Virus record (IMG/VR): IMGVR_UViG_3300005532_000006
Span: 26,868 to 90,867 of that record
DNA from: a virus
Direction: 5' to 3' (one strand)
Length of the DNA: 64,000 nucleotides
In this document: one piece after another, positions 24,697-33,169 of the stretch
Numbering within the stretch: the first letter of the stretch is position 1
Layout of the letters: each line of letters opens with the position of its first letter
The notes under the pieces: model-generated
What the model was told of the DNA's origin: nothing
Seen by the model: the letters and a program-made list of their open reading frames with translations, nothing else
Database searches by the model: none
Position numbers and translations under genes: made by a program

Positions 24697-25409
24697 CAGT
24701 TGACCGTCCAGGAGCCGGTCAGGGCGCCGATCTGGTAGTGCGTTGCGTCGCGGCCGGTGAGGCAAACCCGGTCACCCAGGGCACCGGCGCTGACCATCGT
24801 ACCGGTGCCGGCAGTTCCGTAGCCGGAGTGGTCGGTCTTTTCGTACGCATCGCTGCCGCCGAGCGCGGCCAAAGTGATGGCGGTTGAAACCCCGGTGTCG
24901 TTGTAGACGCAATATTCGGCGGCGGCCGCCGGGGTCGGCAGGGTGATCGTGCAGGCCCCGGTGCAGACGAAATACGCGGCGGTGCCCGAGAGGGTGTGAG
25001 CGCCGGAGCCGGCCGAGAGAGTCGGAGCGCTGCCGCCTCCGGCCGGCGCGGCCCAGGTTCCGTCGGCGCGCAGGTAATTCGTGGTGCCGCCGCCCGAGGC
25101 TGGGACAAGGCCCTGGAGAGAAGATGAGAACTGGTTCAGGGCTGCGGTGAGCACCGCCGCGGTCAACGATCCGCCAAGGCCGACGGCTTGGCCGGCGATC
25201 GTCAGCGAGTTCGCAAGACCGCCAAAGCTTCCGGCGTTGTTGTATTGAATCTGGCCGTTGGTGCCGCCCGGCGGGGTCGATCCGCCACCGCCGCCGCTGC
25301 TGCCACCGCCAATGTCGGCCCAAGCCGTTCCGGCCAATAGGCCGAGCGTGAACGCTCCTGCTGCAGCGCGTCTCGCGATGGCGGCGATCCGTGTTCCGAG
25401 CGGCGTCAT
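24696..25409 (-). CDS. Signal-peptide-bearing tail fibre-like protein
   Basis: A 237-residue protein starting with MTPLGTR and a signal peptide (AAAGAFTLGLLAGTAWA). The mature part has the common phage fibre motif GGTTNYLRADGTWAAPAGG (about residues 122-140) and a low-complexity Gly/Ser linker (GGGSSGGGGGS). Two cysteine pairs (FVCTGACTI, EYCVYND) suggest export. The TGATG junction couples it to the beta-helix gene, so both form a secreted surface cassette. Confidence 0.65.
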   Translation of the reverse strand: MTPLGTRIAAIARRAAAGAFTLGLLAGTAWADIGGGSSGGGGGSTPPGGTNGQIQYNNAGSFGGLANSLTIAGQAVGLGGSLTAAVLTAALNQFSSSLQGLVPASGGGTTNYLRADGTWAAPAGGGSAPTLSAGSGAHTLSGTAAYFVCTGACTITLPTPAAAAEYCVYNDTGVSTAITLAALGGSDAYEKTDHSGYGTAGTGTMVSAGALGDRVCLTGRDATHYQIGALTGSWTVN

Positions 25410-25414
25410 CGGGA

Positions 25415-25825
25415 TCACCAGGAGTGCGCGCCGACGAAGCTGCCGGCCGTCCCAAAAACGCGAATCCGCCCGGTATGCGGCATCCCGGCCATATCCATCC
25501 ATGAGCCGATGCCGTTCAGACCCAAGGGCAAGATCGTGCATTTTCCGGGGGTACAGTTCGTTCCCGTGTCTGTTCCGTCATCCAGCGTCACGTAGTAGGC
25601 GACGCTCGACGAGACGACGATGAGGTAACCGAGCCGGTGGCCACCAGCGGCTGGGATTGTCGTCAGCAACGTCAGCCCGGAAAGCGATGGCGGGTTGACG
25701 CTGTAGTCCGAGCCGTTGATGCCGGACGCGTATTCCGGTTGCACGGCCGCCGCATTCGCGACAGATGCAACCAGCAATATCGAGGCGAGGACCAGGAGAA
25801 GGCGAGACAGCCAGGCGCGCATCAT
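25415..25825 (-). CDS. Secreted protein of the surface cassette
   Basis: A 136-residue protein with a signal peptide (MMRAWLSRLLLVLASILLVASVANA). The mature part is beta-rich (LTLLTTIPAAGGHRLGYLIVVSSSVAYYVTLDDG) with one cysteine pair (NCTPGKC). It is ATGA-coupled to the 25-residue membrane peptide upstream and is followed by two further signal-peptide proteins. Confidence 0.6.
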   Translation of the reverse strand: MMRAWLSRLLLVLASILLVASVANAAAVQPEYASGINGSDYSVNPPSLSGLTLLTTIPAAGGHRLGYLIVVSSSVAYYVTLDDGTDTGTNCTPGKCTILPLGLNGIGSWMDMAGMPHTGRIRVFGTAGSFVGAHSW

Positions 25826-25899
25826 CGCCCTCCACGCAGGAACAGCACGAACAGGATGAGAAGGCCGCCGGCGACCAGAGCGGTCGCGAGGGCCTCCAT
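25822..25899 (-). CDS. 25-residue single-helix membrane peptide
   Basis: The ORF MEALATALVAGG-LLILFVLFLRGGR is one transmembrane helix with a basic C-terminus. Its stop overlaps the next ATG (ATGATG). There is no strong Shine-Dalgarno, but the gene fills the only gap in a tightly packed cassette. Confidence 0.45.
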   Translation of the reverse strand: MEALATALVAGGLLILFVLFLRGGR

Positions 25900-25917
25900 C
25901 AGTGCAATCAGGACCGT

Positions 25918-26460
25918 CTAGTCCGAAGCTACGACGTACCAGCCGTTGAGGGTCACATCGTTCGCCGCCGCCGTCCCGGTCTGGCCGGTGACCTTGAGCG
26001 TAATGGCCGACGTATCGGTTTCGGTGCCGCTCTGGTTGACGACGCCGCCATGCGTGGCTCCGGTGATCAGCTGGCCGCTGATGACCTGCGAGTTGGCGCC
26101 GGCTTTGGCGATGACCATTTCGAGGGCCCAGCCGACATTGGCGCCGGTCTGCGCGCCGGTCGAAACGACCTCCGACCCGAAATACAGCTTCGCGGTCTTC
26201 GAGTGCGCGTTGTTGGCGAGCATGCCCCACGCGTAGATGTAGAGCATGCGGCCGACGACATCGAGGGAATTGGCCGGCAGCGAGAAGCTGTCGAGCGTGT
26301 CTTCGGTCGTGTCGTTGCCATTGCCGAGGCCGGCCGCGGACAGCTTCGAATAGATGTTGCCGGATGCGCCGAACGTCGCGCCGGACTTGCCGAACTGGAA
26401 CAGGCTTCCGGCAGGAACGAGGATCTTGCCCTTGAAGCGCTGGATGAAGCCATTAGCCAT
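25918..26460 (-). CDS. Virion structural protein, unassigned
   Basis: A 180-residue beta-rich protein starting MANGFIQRFKGKILVPAGSLFQ. Features: TLDSFSLPANSLDVVGRMLYIYAWG and a final TLNGWYVVASD strand. The pattern (oligomer-like virion protein of about 180 residues downstream of the capsid gene) suggests a head-fibre or minor capsid protein. The family is not named here. Confidence 0.6.
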   Translation of the reverse strand: MANGFIQRFKGKILVPAGSLFQFGKSGATFGASGNIYSKLSAAGLGNGNDTTEDTLDSFSLPANSLDVVGRMLYIYAWGMLANNAHSKTAKLYFGSEVVSTGAQTGANVGWALEMVIAKAGANSQVISGQLITGATHGGVVNQSGTETDTSAITLKVTGQTGTAAANDVTLNGWYVVASD

Positions 26461-26516
26461 GGGTGATGTTCCTTCTCAGGGACGGCCGGCGTCATCCCGA
26501 CGCGGGCATTGTAATT

Positions 26517-26873
26517 TCAGCCGGCCGCCAGCGCCTGCGCCGCTTCGCGCGTCATCGGCTCGGCGGTGATCCGCCAGCCTTCGACCACACCGAATTCGCC
26601 CTTGCCGAGCGACACGACGAACTTCCGCGCCGGGCCTCGGTTCTCTGCCGGATCGGGATCCCGCGGGAATGGCGCGATATAGCGGTTGTTGACCAGCGCC
26701 CGCAGGTTCGACGCCGGAATAGCGAGCAGCGTCTCGCGCGGCAGGCGGTCGCCCTTGCGGAAGGTTTGGGCGCCGACCGTGAAGGGCCGGAAGACTTGCG
26801 CGCCGCCCATCTCTGCGGCATCGACGATGCCGATCAGGCGCGGGGGCGAAAACGGGACGCGGGCGGCTTCCAT
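26517..26873 (-). CDS. Small protein downstream of major capsid gene
   Basis: A 118-residue protein preceded by AGAGGAAG, 10 bases before ATG at 26873. It has two related beta segments (VFRPFTVGAQTFRKGDRLPRETLLAI and KFVVSLGKGEFGVVEGWRIT), probably a small SH3-like or sticker fold. It could be a head completion or capsid-associated protein by position. No family assigned. Confidence 0.55.
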   Translation of the reverse strand: MEAARVPFSPPRLIGIVDAAEMGGAQVFRPFTVGAQTFRKGDRLPRETLLAIPASNLRALVNNRYIAPFPRDPDPAENRGPARKFVVSLGKGEFGVVEGWRITAEPMTREAAQALAAG

Positions 26874-26939
26874 TTTTTGGACTTCCTCTGATCGAAAGAT
26901 GGTGGGCGGGGCCGATTGGTCCCGGCCGCACTGGTGGCT

Positions 26940-26959
26940 CCCCCCGCCGGAGCGGGGGG
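26940..26959 (-). terminator. GC hairpin after the major capsid gene
   Basis: CCCCCCGC-CGGA-GCGGGGGG is a perfect 8-base-pair stem with a 4-base loop, 24 bases after the capsid gene stop. On the minus strand it is not followed by a T-run, so it may act as an mRNA-stability or pausing element rather than an intrinsic terminator. Confidence 0.5.
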
Positions 26960-26983
26960 CCGTCACTCAGGGGTTCGCGGCGG

Positions 26984-27979
26984 CTACTGGACGATGCCGC
27001 TGAAGAAGTAGCCGAGGTCGCTCCCGACCACCTGCATGTCGAAGGACATTTCGCCCTCGATGCGCACGGTGTTGTTGCCGCGCCACGGCATCGGGATTTC
27101 CAGGATGCGGACGCCCATGTTGTTGAGGCCGGTGTAGCCTTCCCACGGGAAGATGTAGCCGGCCGAGGCGACCATCAGGCCCGGCGCATCGGCGCGGTGG
27201 CAGAGCAATGCGCTCTTGCCCATCGTGAAGCTGTAGGACCCGGCGATGCCTTCCGATGCGGTGTTGTAGACCGCCTTCGAGACCAGCACCTCCTCCACGT
27301 CGAACGCCGCGGCGAGCAGCTGCGGGGTGATCGACTTGGCGTCCGCCTGCATCGTGTACTTGATGCGGTCGACGACGAGCGGGTGCTTGCGCAGCGCCGC
27401 ATACACCGGATAGGACAGCACGAGGATGTTGGCCTCGTGGCCGGTGTTCTGCAGGATCGTGCTCTGGCCGACTTCGACATCGGTGAACGGATCGCCGCCG
27501 GCATCGTCGTTCCAGAAGGCCGGGGTCGTGGTGCCCGGCGTGCCGCCGGCGGTGCCGGTGTTGTCCGTGCCCCAGACGCCGGTCGTCATGTACTTCGCCA
27601 TGAAGAACCGCTCGCGGCGGATCAGCAGGCGCTGCATGACAAACTTCGTGGCGGCGACATCGATGTCGAGCGCCGGATCGGCGTTGCGGCGGGTCTGGTC
27701 GCCGATGTCCTTGTGGAACGCCCACACGGAGGCCGAATAGCTATTGGTCGAAAGCGTGAAGCCGCCGCCGGCCGACTCCTCGGCGTCGGCGCGCAACTGC
27801 GCTTCGTCACGGAAGTAATCGTCCTTCGAGAAGACGAAATACTTGTCGGACTGATGCACGACCGGCACGGTCGGGAACACCTTGTCGGCGACGTAGTGGG
27901 CCTCGTCCTGGAGGTACGCGACCGAGATGTCGGTCAGGGCCGCGTTGACATGGACGTCCGAGTTTGAAGGTTGCGGCAT
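26984..27979 (-). CDS. Major capsid protein
   Basis: A 331-residue protein with the pattern of E-type/HK97-fold capsid proteins of Rhizobiales phages: N-terminus NAALTDISVAYLQDEAHYVADKVFP, a middle WAFHKDIGDQTRRNADPALDIDVAATKFVMQRLLIRRERFF block, and C-terminal MPWRGNNTVRIEGEMSFDMQVVGSDLGYFF. It lies after the decoration protein and scaffold genes in transcription order. The length is usual for this family. Confidence 0.9.
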   Translation of the reverse strand: MPQPSNSDVHVNAALTDISVAYLQDEAHYVADKVFPTVPVVHQSDKYFVFSKDDYFRDEAQLRADAEESAGGGFTLSTNSYSASVWAFHKDIGDQTRRNADPALDIDVAATKFVMQRLLIRRERFFMAKYMTTGVWGTDNTGTAGGTPGTTTPAFWNDDAGGDPFTDVEVGQSTILQNTGHEANILVLSYPVYAALRKHPLVVDRIKYTMQADAKSITPQLLAAAFDVEEVLVSKAVYNTASEGIAGSYSFTMGKSALLCHRADAPGLMVASAGYIFPWEGYTGLNNMGVRILEIPMPWRGNNTVRIEGEMSFDMQVVGSDLGYFFSGIVQ

Positions 27980-28112
27980 AGTGCCATCTCCATCAATGGG
28001 ATCGCGCGCCTCTCGGCGGGCTTTTCCGCAGGGTTTACGTGGACAGCAGCCGCACGCGGCCCGCGATCCTTCGGAGACGAAGGGGCGGCGGTCTCACGAC
28101 CCTGCGGCGGTG

Positions 28113-28144
28113 GGCCTTGCCCAAGGGCCAGACGGGGCAAGGCC
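28113..28144. other. Inverted repeat in the capsid-decoration gap
   Basis: GGCCTTGCCC (28113-28122) and GGGCAAGGCC (28135-28144) form a perfect 10-base-pair stem with a 12-base loop. It lies in the 204-base gap between the decoration gene and the capsid gene, and no T-run follows in the leftward direction. It could set the decoration-to-capsid expression ratio. The rest of the gap holds nothing recognisable. Confidence 0.5.
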
Positions 28145-28182
28145 GGCACCCGAGGGCACCGGCCTATGGAGTGAGCGGCCGA

Positions 28183-28560
28183 TCAGGTCACGGTGCCGAT
28201 CGGGCGCAGGAACACGGTCACGATCTGGCCGGCCTGGGTGGCGGCTTCGAGAGCGCTCGCGACGCGATGGTTGGTCGAGGTGGCGGCGATCAACCTTCCC
28301 GACGTATCGGTCATCAGCTGTGCGCCCGCCGAGAACGCGGCGCCGGCGACAGCCTTGCAGATACCGTAGAGCGCAACGTCGGCGACTTGGCCGGAGGTTG
28401 GCTTGTTCTGCAGCACGCCATAGATGTCTTCGCCGCCGGCGCTGGCCAAATTGACTTGGCGCGCGCCGGTCAGCTTGACGGCGTAGAACTGGTTGCTGGA
28501 AAGATCGGCGGCCGCAGTGGTCTGCGCGCCGTCCGCAAGGAATGGGCCTTCTGTAGCCAT
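28183..28560 (-). CDS. Head decoration protein, DUF2190-like
   Basis: A 125-residue protein with the DUF2190/capsid-cement pattern: an N-terminal TEGPFLADGAQTTAAADLS, a central YGVLQNKPTSGQVADVALYGICKAVAG and a C-terminal VASALEAATQAGQIVTVFL. These small trimeric proteins stabilise expanded capsids. It is encoded directly before the capsid gene, as usual. Confidence 0.85.
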   Translation of the reverse strand: MATEGPFLADGAQTTAAADLSSNQFYAVKLTGARQVNLASAGGEDIYGVLQNKPTSGQVADVALYGICKAVAGAAFSAGAQLMTDTSGRLIAATSTNHRVASALEAATQAGQIVTVFLRPIGTVT

Positions 28561-28658
28561 GGGGCATACTCCGTCTGTGGGACAGCCGGCGCCTCTCGGC
28601 GCGGGCGAAAAGAAGGGCGCCTGACGCTCTCCCTTCGGGTGCGGGCGATGACGGCCTC

Positions 28659-30134
28659 TTAGGCGCCGCGCTTGCCCTGCGTGGCCGCCTTGTAGGCGTA
28701 CCAGAGGTCACGGTGCTCCGGCATGGTCGCGATCTTGGCGATCGCCTTCGCCTTGCTGAGCTTCCCATCGGACTTCTGCAGTTCGGCGACGACCGCACCG
28801 ACCTTGCCGACCGGGTCATCGACCGAGACCGATCCGCGGGCACCGAACTCCTTGAACACCTCGCCGGCCTTCACCTGCGCGGCAAGCGCCTCAAGCTGCT
28901 TCTGGATTTCGGCATAGGCTTCCGGCGCGGCCTTGTGCAACGCGATCATGTGCGGCACGAGGTCATTACCGAGGCCCATGTCCGACGCGCGCTTTGCGAA
29001 TTCGGTCGCCACCGCCTCGTCAGCGAGCTTCTGCACCTGTTCGGCTGCCGCCTTGCCGGCCTCAAGCGCCTTCCGGACGCTCTCCGGCAGCGAGGCGATC
29101 CGCTTCTCGGTCTTCTCGGCGATCGGGTGCGCCTTGATGAACTCGTCCCGCTCCGACGCGGACTTGTTGACGAACGCCACCTTCTCGGTGACGGTCATGT
29201 CCTGGTCAGGATGGTTCATGTAGTCGCGATGCGCGACCGGCATTTCGAGTGACGCATGGAGCGCCTTCTCGATGCTCTCTTTCTCCCTGGCGGCCATCTC
29301 GCGGGCGGCCTTTTCGTCGTCCATATCCTTGCGGGCCTTGGCGAGTGCCGCCTCGGTCTCCGCAAGCTTCTTCTCCAGATCGGTCATGCGATCCTCCTGC
29401 TTGTGCACGGCGCCTTGCGGGTTGATCGTGTAGCCATCCGCCACTAGCGCCGCTGCGGCCATGGCCGTCTCTATGCCCTCGGGCACGATGCCCTGGACGT
29501 GTTCCTGGAATTGCCCGAACGTCTCGTCGAGCGCCGCCTGTTTGTCGGTCAGCTCGTCGTCGCACATGATCGAGTTCACCGACTCGCGCAGGGAGCCGAC
29601 CGCCTCGCAGATTTCCTGAAGCATGCCGCAGGCGTATTCCCGGGCCTCGACTGCGGCCTGGACCGTATCGAAGTCGTGACCATCCTTGGCGACACCGAAG
29701 ACGGCGAAGAATTTCTCCAGCACCGCCGGCAGCGCCCGCTTTTTGACGTTCCAATCGTCGGGCAGCATGCTGGTCGCGCCCAACGCGCGGGCCCGGGCGA
29801 TGATGTGTCGCCGGATCGCTTCGTGAGAATTGTTCCTGCCGCGGCCGACCGCGTGAATGGCTCGCTCAAGGTCCGCTCGGTTGGCGATCGGGTAGGAGCC
29901 GTCCTTCATTGCGACGCCGCTGCGGGCGTACTCGCGCCGCTGCTGTGCCGTGAAGGTGCGCTTGATGACGGGGTCTGCTTCGCCGGCCGCGTCGATCTTG
30001 GCGAGCGCGGCGTCGATCTGAATATCCATGGTTTTTTCATCCCGCTTCATCAGCACGACCTTGACGCCTTCGCCGGCCCCGCGATCGACAGACGACACCT
30101 CGGTGATTCGGAGATTGCGCAAGATCTTCGCCAT
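28659..30134 (-). CDS. Capsid scaffold / maturation-associated protein
   Basis: A 491-residue protein. The N-terminal motif LRITEVSSVDRGAGEGV (residues 7-23) is shared with XkdF/prohead-protease-associated proteins. The central and C-terminal two thirds are helical and charged: a coiled coil around residues 245-320 (MTDLEKKLAETEAALAKARKDMDDEKAA) and further helices to the end. This is typical of scaffold proteins that are cut by the phage protease. It stands between the protease gene and the decoration/capsid genes. Start at ATG 30134. Confidence 0.75.
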   Translation of the reverse strand: MAKILRNLRITEVSSVDRGAGEGVKVVLMKRDEKTMDIQIDAALAKIDAAGEADPVIKRTFTAQQRREYARSGVAMKDGSYPIANRADLERAIHAVGRGRNNSHEAIRRHIIARARALGATSMLPDDWNVKKRALPAVLEKFFAVFGVAKDGHDFDTVQAAVEAREYACGMLQEICEAVGSLRESVNSIMCDDELTDKQAALDETFGQFQEHVQGIVPEGIETAMAAAALVADGYTINPQGAVHKQEDRMTDLEKKLAETEAALAKARKDMDDEKAAREMAAREKESIEKALHASLEMPVAHRDYMNHPDQDMTVTEKVAFVNKSASERDEFIKAHPIAEKTEKRIASLPESVRKALEAGKAAAEQVQKLADEAVATEFAKRASDMGLGNDLVPHMIALHKAAPEAYAEIQKQLEALAAQVKAGEVFKEFGARGSVSVDDPVGKVGAVVAELQKSDGKLSKAKAIAKIATMPEHRDLWYAYKAATQGKRGA

Positions 30135-30171
30135 CGCGATCACCCGGAAAAGGTTGTTCTGGACGTGAAGA

Positions 30172-30501
30172 TCAGTCGGCCGCGGCCGGCTCGATCGTCT
30201 TTGCCTCTGCCTTTGCAGCGGCCTTCTTCGGTGCCGCCGCAGCTGCGCGCGCATCAAGCCATTGACCCAGTTCGTCGCCGAAGCGCGCCAAGAGCGCACC
30301 CATCAGGCTGTAGCCGGTCACCTTCTTCCCGGCCGGGTCAACATCCGGAAGCGGTGGCGAGAAGGACAACCCGTTGCCGTCGGGGTAGGCCGCGACGAAC
30401 TCGCCGGTGACGACGTATCCCGGCGTCAGGTTGGTCGGGTTCTGCTCCGCCTGGTGGCGGACGATGCGTCCGTCCGGGGTCTGTATCTCAAAAAACCGCA
30501 T
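30172..30501 (-). CDS. Hypothetical head-region protein
   Basis: A 109-residue protein with a beta-strand N-terminus (MRFFEIQTPDGRIVRHQAEQ) and an Ala/Lys-rich C-terminal tail (AAAAAPKKAAAKAEAKT), probably disordered and basic. Preceded by GGAG. Its location between protease and scaffold suggests a head-assembly role. Family unknown. Confidence 0.55.
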   Translation of the reverse strand: MRFFEIQTPDGRIVRHQAEQNPTNLTPGYVVTGEFVAAYPDGNGLSFSPPLPDVDPAGKKVTGYSLMGALLARFGDELGQWLDARAAAAAPKKAAAKAEAKTIEPAAAD

Positions 30502-30516
30502 GATGGTCTCCTTGCA

Positions 30517-31110
30517 TTACCGCGGCTCATTGCGCAGCGCGTGATGGCGCAGCGCCTCGCGGATCGCGTCCTCGACTTCGCCGACCGGGATCTTCCGATT
30601 GCCGACAACAGCGGTGTCGTCAGACAGAAAAATCACCTCGATGCCGGCGCCCCAGGCTTCCTTGACCACCTGGTCAAAGAGGCGCGGAATGCCGATCGGC
30701 CTGGCTGCCTGTTTCAGGTCCTCGTCGAGCTCGTCGTTCGGCGGCAAGCCGTCATCTGCTGCGGTGGATTGCGGCCCGCTTGCTTTTCGGCCCTGCCGCT
30801 GGGATTTCGGTAGCCGCGCCAGGATCGCGCCGCCATCGGCCCGCCAGACCAGCGGCAAGTTCCGACACGGCGGCGGCGCATTGTCGAACAGCGCCAAAGG
30901 AACTGTGACGGCGGTGGGGGTTGGATTGCCGATCGTGCCGTCCCGACTGAAACGAACCCAACCTGCGTGCTCACCATCGCCGAGCTGCACTCTTATCCCC
31001 CCGGCACCAGCCAATGGAGGCGTACAATCCGATCCGATGCGGAATCGGGCCGTCTTCGGGGCGACCGTGAGCGTCACGCCATCGGCGCTGGGCAGATCCT
31101 GCCAGCTCAT
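30517..31110 (-). CDS. Hypothetical head-region protein
   Basis: A 197-residue protein. The N-terminal half is beta-rich (GVTLTVAPKTARFRIGSDCTPP, GIRVQLGDGEHAGWVRFSRDG). A Pro/Gln linker follows. The C-terminal part (LFDQVVKEAWGAGIEVIFLSDDTAVVGNRKIPVGEVEDAIREALRHHAL) looks like a small alpha/beta DNA- or protein-binding fold. No catalytic signature seen. Confidence 0.55.
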   Translation of the reverse strand: MSWQDLPSADGVTLTVAPKTARFRIGSDCTPPLAGAGGIRVQLGDGEHAGWVRFSRDGTIGNPTPTAVTVPLALFDNAPPPCRNLPLVWRADGGAILARLPKSQRQGRKASGPQSTAADDGLPPNDELDEDLKQAARPIGIPRLFDQVVKEAWGAGIEVIFLSDDTAVVGNRKIPVGEVEDAIREALRHHALRNEPR

Positions 31111-31139
31111 TTCGTTTCCATTCGAGTTGCTTGCGGTGC

Positions 31140-32255
31140 TCAGGCTTCCTGCGAAACGGCCATGCCGCCAATCGAGAACTCAGGGCGCTCGCCTTGCTTG
31201 TGGGCGGCCCAGACGCCGGGGTCATCGACCTTGAAGCCGATCCACCAGCCTTCGATCTGGCGGCCCGCCTCGTCTTTCACGACGATGCCGAGAGCGTCCT
31301 GCTTTTCCTTCGTAAAGACCATCGACTCGATCATGCGGCCGACGCCCACCTTCTCGTGCATGTCGCCCTGAGCGCGGCTGTACAGCACGAACTCGTAGGC
31401 CGCCTTTTCAAGCTCGGCCGGTTCGATCACGTCCTGCTGCTTGTCGACCACAAGCTCGCCGTTCTTGGTGACGACCGAGGCCCAACCGAAGATCAGCTGC
31501 TGCTCCGGCTCGGCCTTCCGCACCTCGAACGGAAGGCGCCAACCCGCATCGCGCTTCACCGCGTTGTTCATGGGGGTCAGGTCGAGGTAGTGCACCTCGG
31601 CCGCGTCATGCCCATCGACGTAGTCCGCCGCCAGACGATGATGCCCATCGGCGATATAGTCTCGGTCGTTCCAGCGGATGACCATTGGCTTGGTCTTGCC
31701 CCGCATGGCGCCGCGGCGCATGCGCTCGACCTTTTCGGGATCGACCCGGTTCTGGATCGCGTGGAGCGACTTCAGGTCTACGTGACGCGTCGGGTGCGCG
31801 CCGGGGTTCGTGACAGCGCCAAGGAAGCGCGGAATCTGGTCATGCCGCAGCGAGCCGAGCGCGTTTGCATCGTACGGGAAGGGCGTATGCGCCATCCCGT
31901 CTTCGAAGGGCTTGAGCGCGCGGTCTGCCGCCTTTGCGGTCTTTGCCTGCCAATGCCGGCAATGGCCGTCGGGCCTGATCAAGCCCATAACCAACGTGCA
32001 GCGGCCGGGTGCGCGGAACATTGAGCATGCGGAACACTGATGGCCGCCTACTGGATGCTCCACGTAGCCGGCGTGCTCTTTCGTCTCGGTAGCGAGCTTT
32101 TGCGTCACCTCAGTCGGCTCGTTCGAACCGCCGGTGATGGCGCTGAACAGCCGATAACGGCGGCGCCGGGTGCTGTTGCCGACGGCCGTCGTGGCATGGA
32201 CATCGCCGACCGTGGGCGCATCCTTCCGGATCTCGTTGAAGAGGCGAGCCTTCAT
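31140..32255 (-). CDS. XkdF-type head maturation protease fused to ParB-like and Cys-rich domains
   Basis: A 371-residue protein of three parts. Residues 70-101 carry four cysteines (C74, C77, C86, C99) in a compact HxCxxCxMF pattern, probably binding metal or Fe-S. Residues about 140-230 resemble a ParB/sulfiredoxin-like fold (VDPEKVERMRRGAM, DRDYIADGHHRLAAD). Residues about 250-371 form the XkdF-like serine protease domain (LIFGWASVVTKNGELVVDKQQDVIEPAELEKAAYEF, then GRQIEGWWIGFKVDDP). The ADGHHR triplet is the expected ParB-type nucleotide-binding motif. Placed directly upstream of head genes, it should process the scaffold. Confidence 0.8.
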   Translation of the reverse strand: MKARLFNEIRKDAPTVGDVHATTAVGNSTRRRRYRLFSAITGGSNEPTEVTQKLATETKEHAGYVEHPVGGHQCSACSMFRAPGRCTLVMGLIRPDGHCRHWQAKTAKAADRALKPFEDGMAHTPFPYDANALGSLRHDQIPRFLGAVTNPGAHPTRHVDLKSLHAIQNRVDPEKVERMRRGAMRGKTKPMVIRWNDRDYIADGHHRLAADYVDGHDAAEVHYLDLTPMNNAVKRDAGWRLPFEVRKAEPEQQLIFGWASVVTKNGELVVDKQQDVIEPAELEKAAYEFVLYSRAQGDMHEKVGVGRMIESMVFTKEKQDALGIVVKDEAGRQIEGWWIGFKVDDPGVWAAHKQGERPEFSIGGMAVSQEA

Positions 32256-32342
32256 GCTTGAGCCTCTCCCAACATCTCGTCAGCCCCTCCGGCCGTAGCA
32301 TCTCGGCTTTGGCGGGGCGGGAAATCGCCCCCAAGCCGGTTG

Positions 32343-32618
32343 TCAGCCGATCGGTCGCAGCTTGTTCAAGGTCTCCGGGCCGGCCGCCACGAGTGCCGCT
32401 TTGCGAGCCTGCGGCACGCCAGCGTGCAGTACAGCCAGATTGTCGGGCCTCACCTCGAGGCGGAACGGAAGATCGCTGGGCACATCTTCAACGCGGATCG
32501 ATACCGCTCCTCCCGCAGCCATCACCAAGCGATGAAGCAGCGCCGCCATGATGTTTTCGGCGGTGATCTGCTGTTGCGCCGTCACCGGCGTGCGCTTATC
32601 GCGATCAGGCAGAATCAC
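32343..32618 (-). CDS. Small head-region hypothetical protein
   Basis: A 91-residue protein (TAENIMAALLHRLVMAAGGAVSIRVEDVPSDLPFRLEV). It overlaps the upstream gene by ATGA. The single alpha-beta pattern recalls small phage DNA-packaging accessory proteins; no family recognised. Confidence 0.55.
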   Translation of the reverse strand: MILPDRDKRTPVTAQQQITAENIMAALLHRLVMAAGGAVSIRVEDVPSDLPFRLEVRPDNLAVLHAGVPQARKAALVAAGPETLNKLRPIG

Positions 32619-33169
32619 TTGGCGGCTCCACGCGTCATCGCTGCCGCATAGGCCATTCTGGCTCGGTCCACCGCCGGATCTTCGTCGCCCTGCAGGGCGG
32701 GGTGGCGCAGGAGGTTGCCTAGAGCCTCGGCCGCGTCGAGATAGGCCGGGAGGCTCTCAATCGCCGACCGGGCGCGCCTTGCCTTGTCGCTGCCGTCAAG
32801 TGCGGCGATTGCTGTCGTCTCGTCGCGATAGCCGATCACCAAGACCGGTCCGTTCGGCTCGCCGTTGAACTCTTCGATGCGCCAACTCGATTTTTCGGCC
32901 GTGGTCAGTGTGGCGCGGGTGACATAGACCGGCTCGGACAGGACGATCGGGAGGTTCTCCTCGCCACCGATCCGGCGCCAATGGAAGCCGCCGAAGCCGC
33001 CGCCGAGGATGATCTCGCCGATGATATGCCGCGGATCGGCCAAGCCGGTGTTGCCCAGCTCGCGCTGCTCGGCCGCCAGCGCCGAAGCGGTCGTGTCGTA
33101 GACCTGGGTTCCGCCGTCTTCCGAGTTCACCGTGACGGTGATGTCCATATCGGGCTGCTCGCCGGTCAT
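32615..33169 (-). CDS. Hypothetical protein downstream of portal
   Basis: A 184-residue protein, ATGA-coupled to the portal gene. An N-terminal ITVTVNSEDGGTQVYDTTASALAAEQREL is followed by a strand-rich middle (LPIVLSEPVYVTRATLTTAEKSSWRIEEFN) and a helical end. Possibly a head-completion or portal-associated protein. Family not recognised. Confidence 0.55.
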   Translation of the reverse strand: MTGEQPDMDITVTVNSEDGGTQVYDTTASALAAEQRELGNTGLADPRHIIGEIILGGGFGGFHWRRIGGEENLPIVLSEPVYVTRATLTTAEKSSWRIEEFNGEPNGPVLVIGYRDETTAIAALDGSDKARRARSAIESLPAYLDAAEALGNLLRHPALQGDEDPAVDRARMAYAAAMTRGAAK

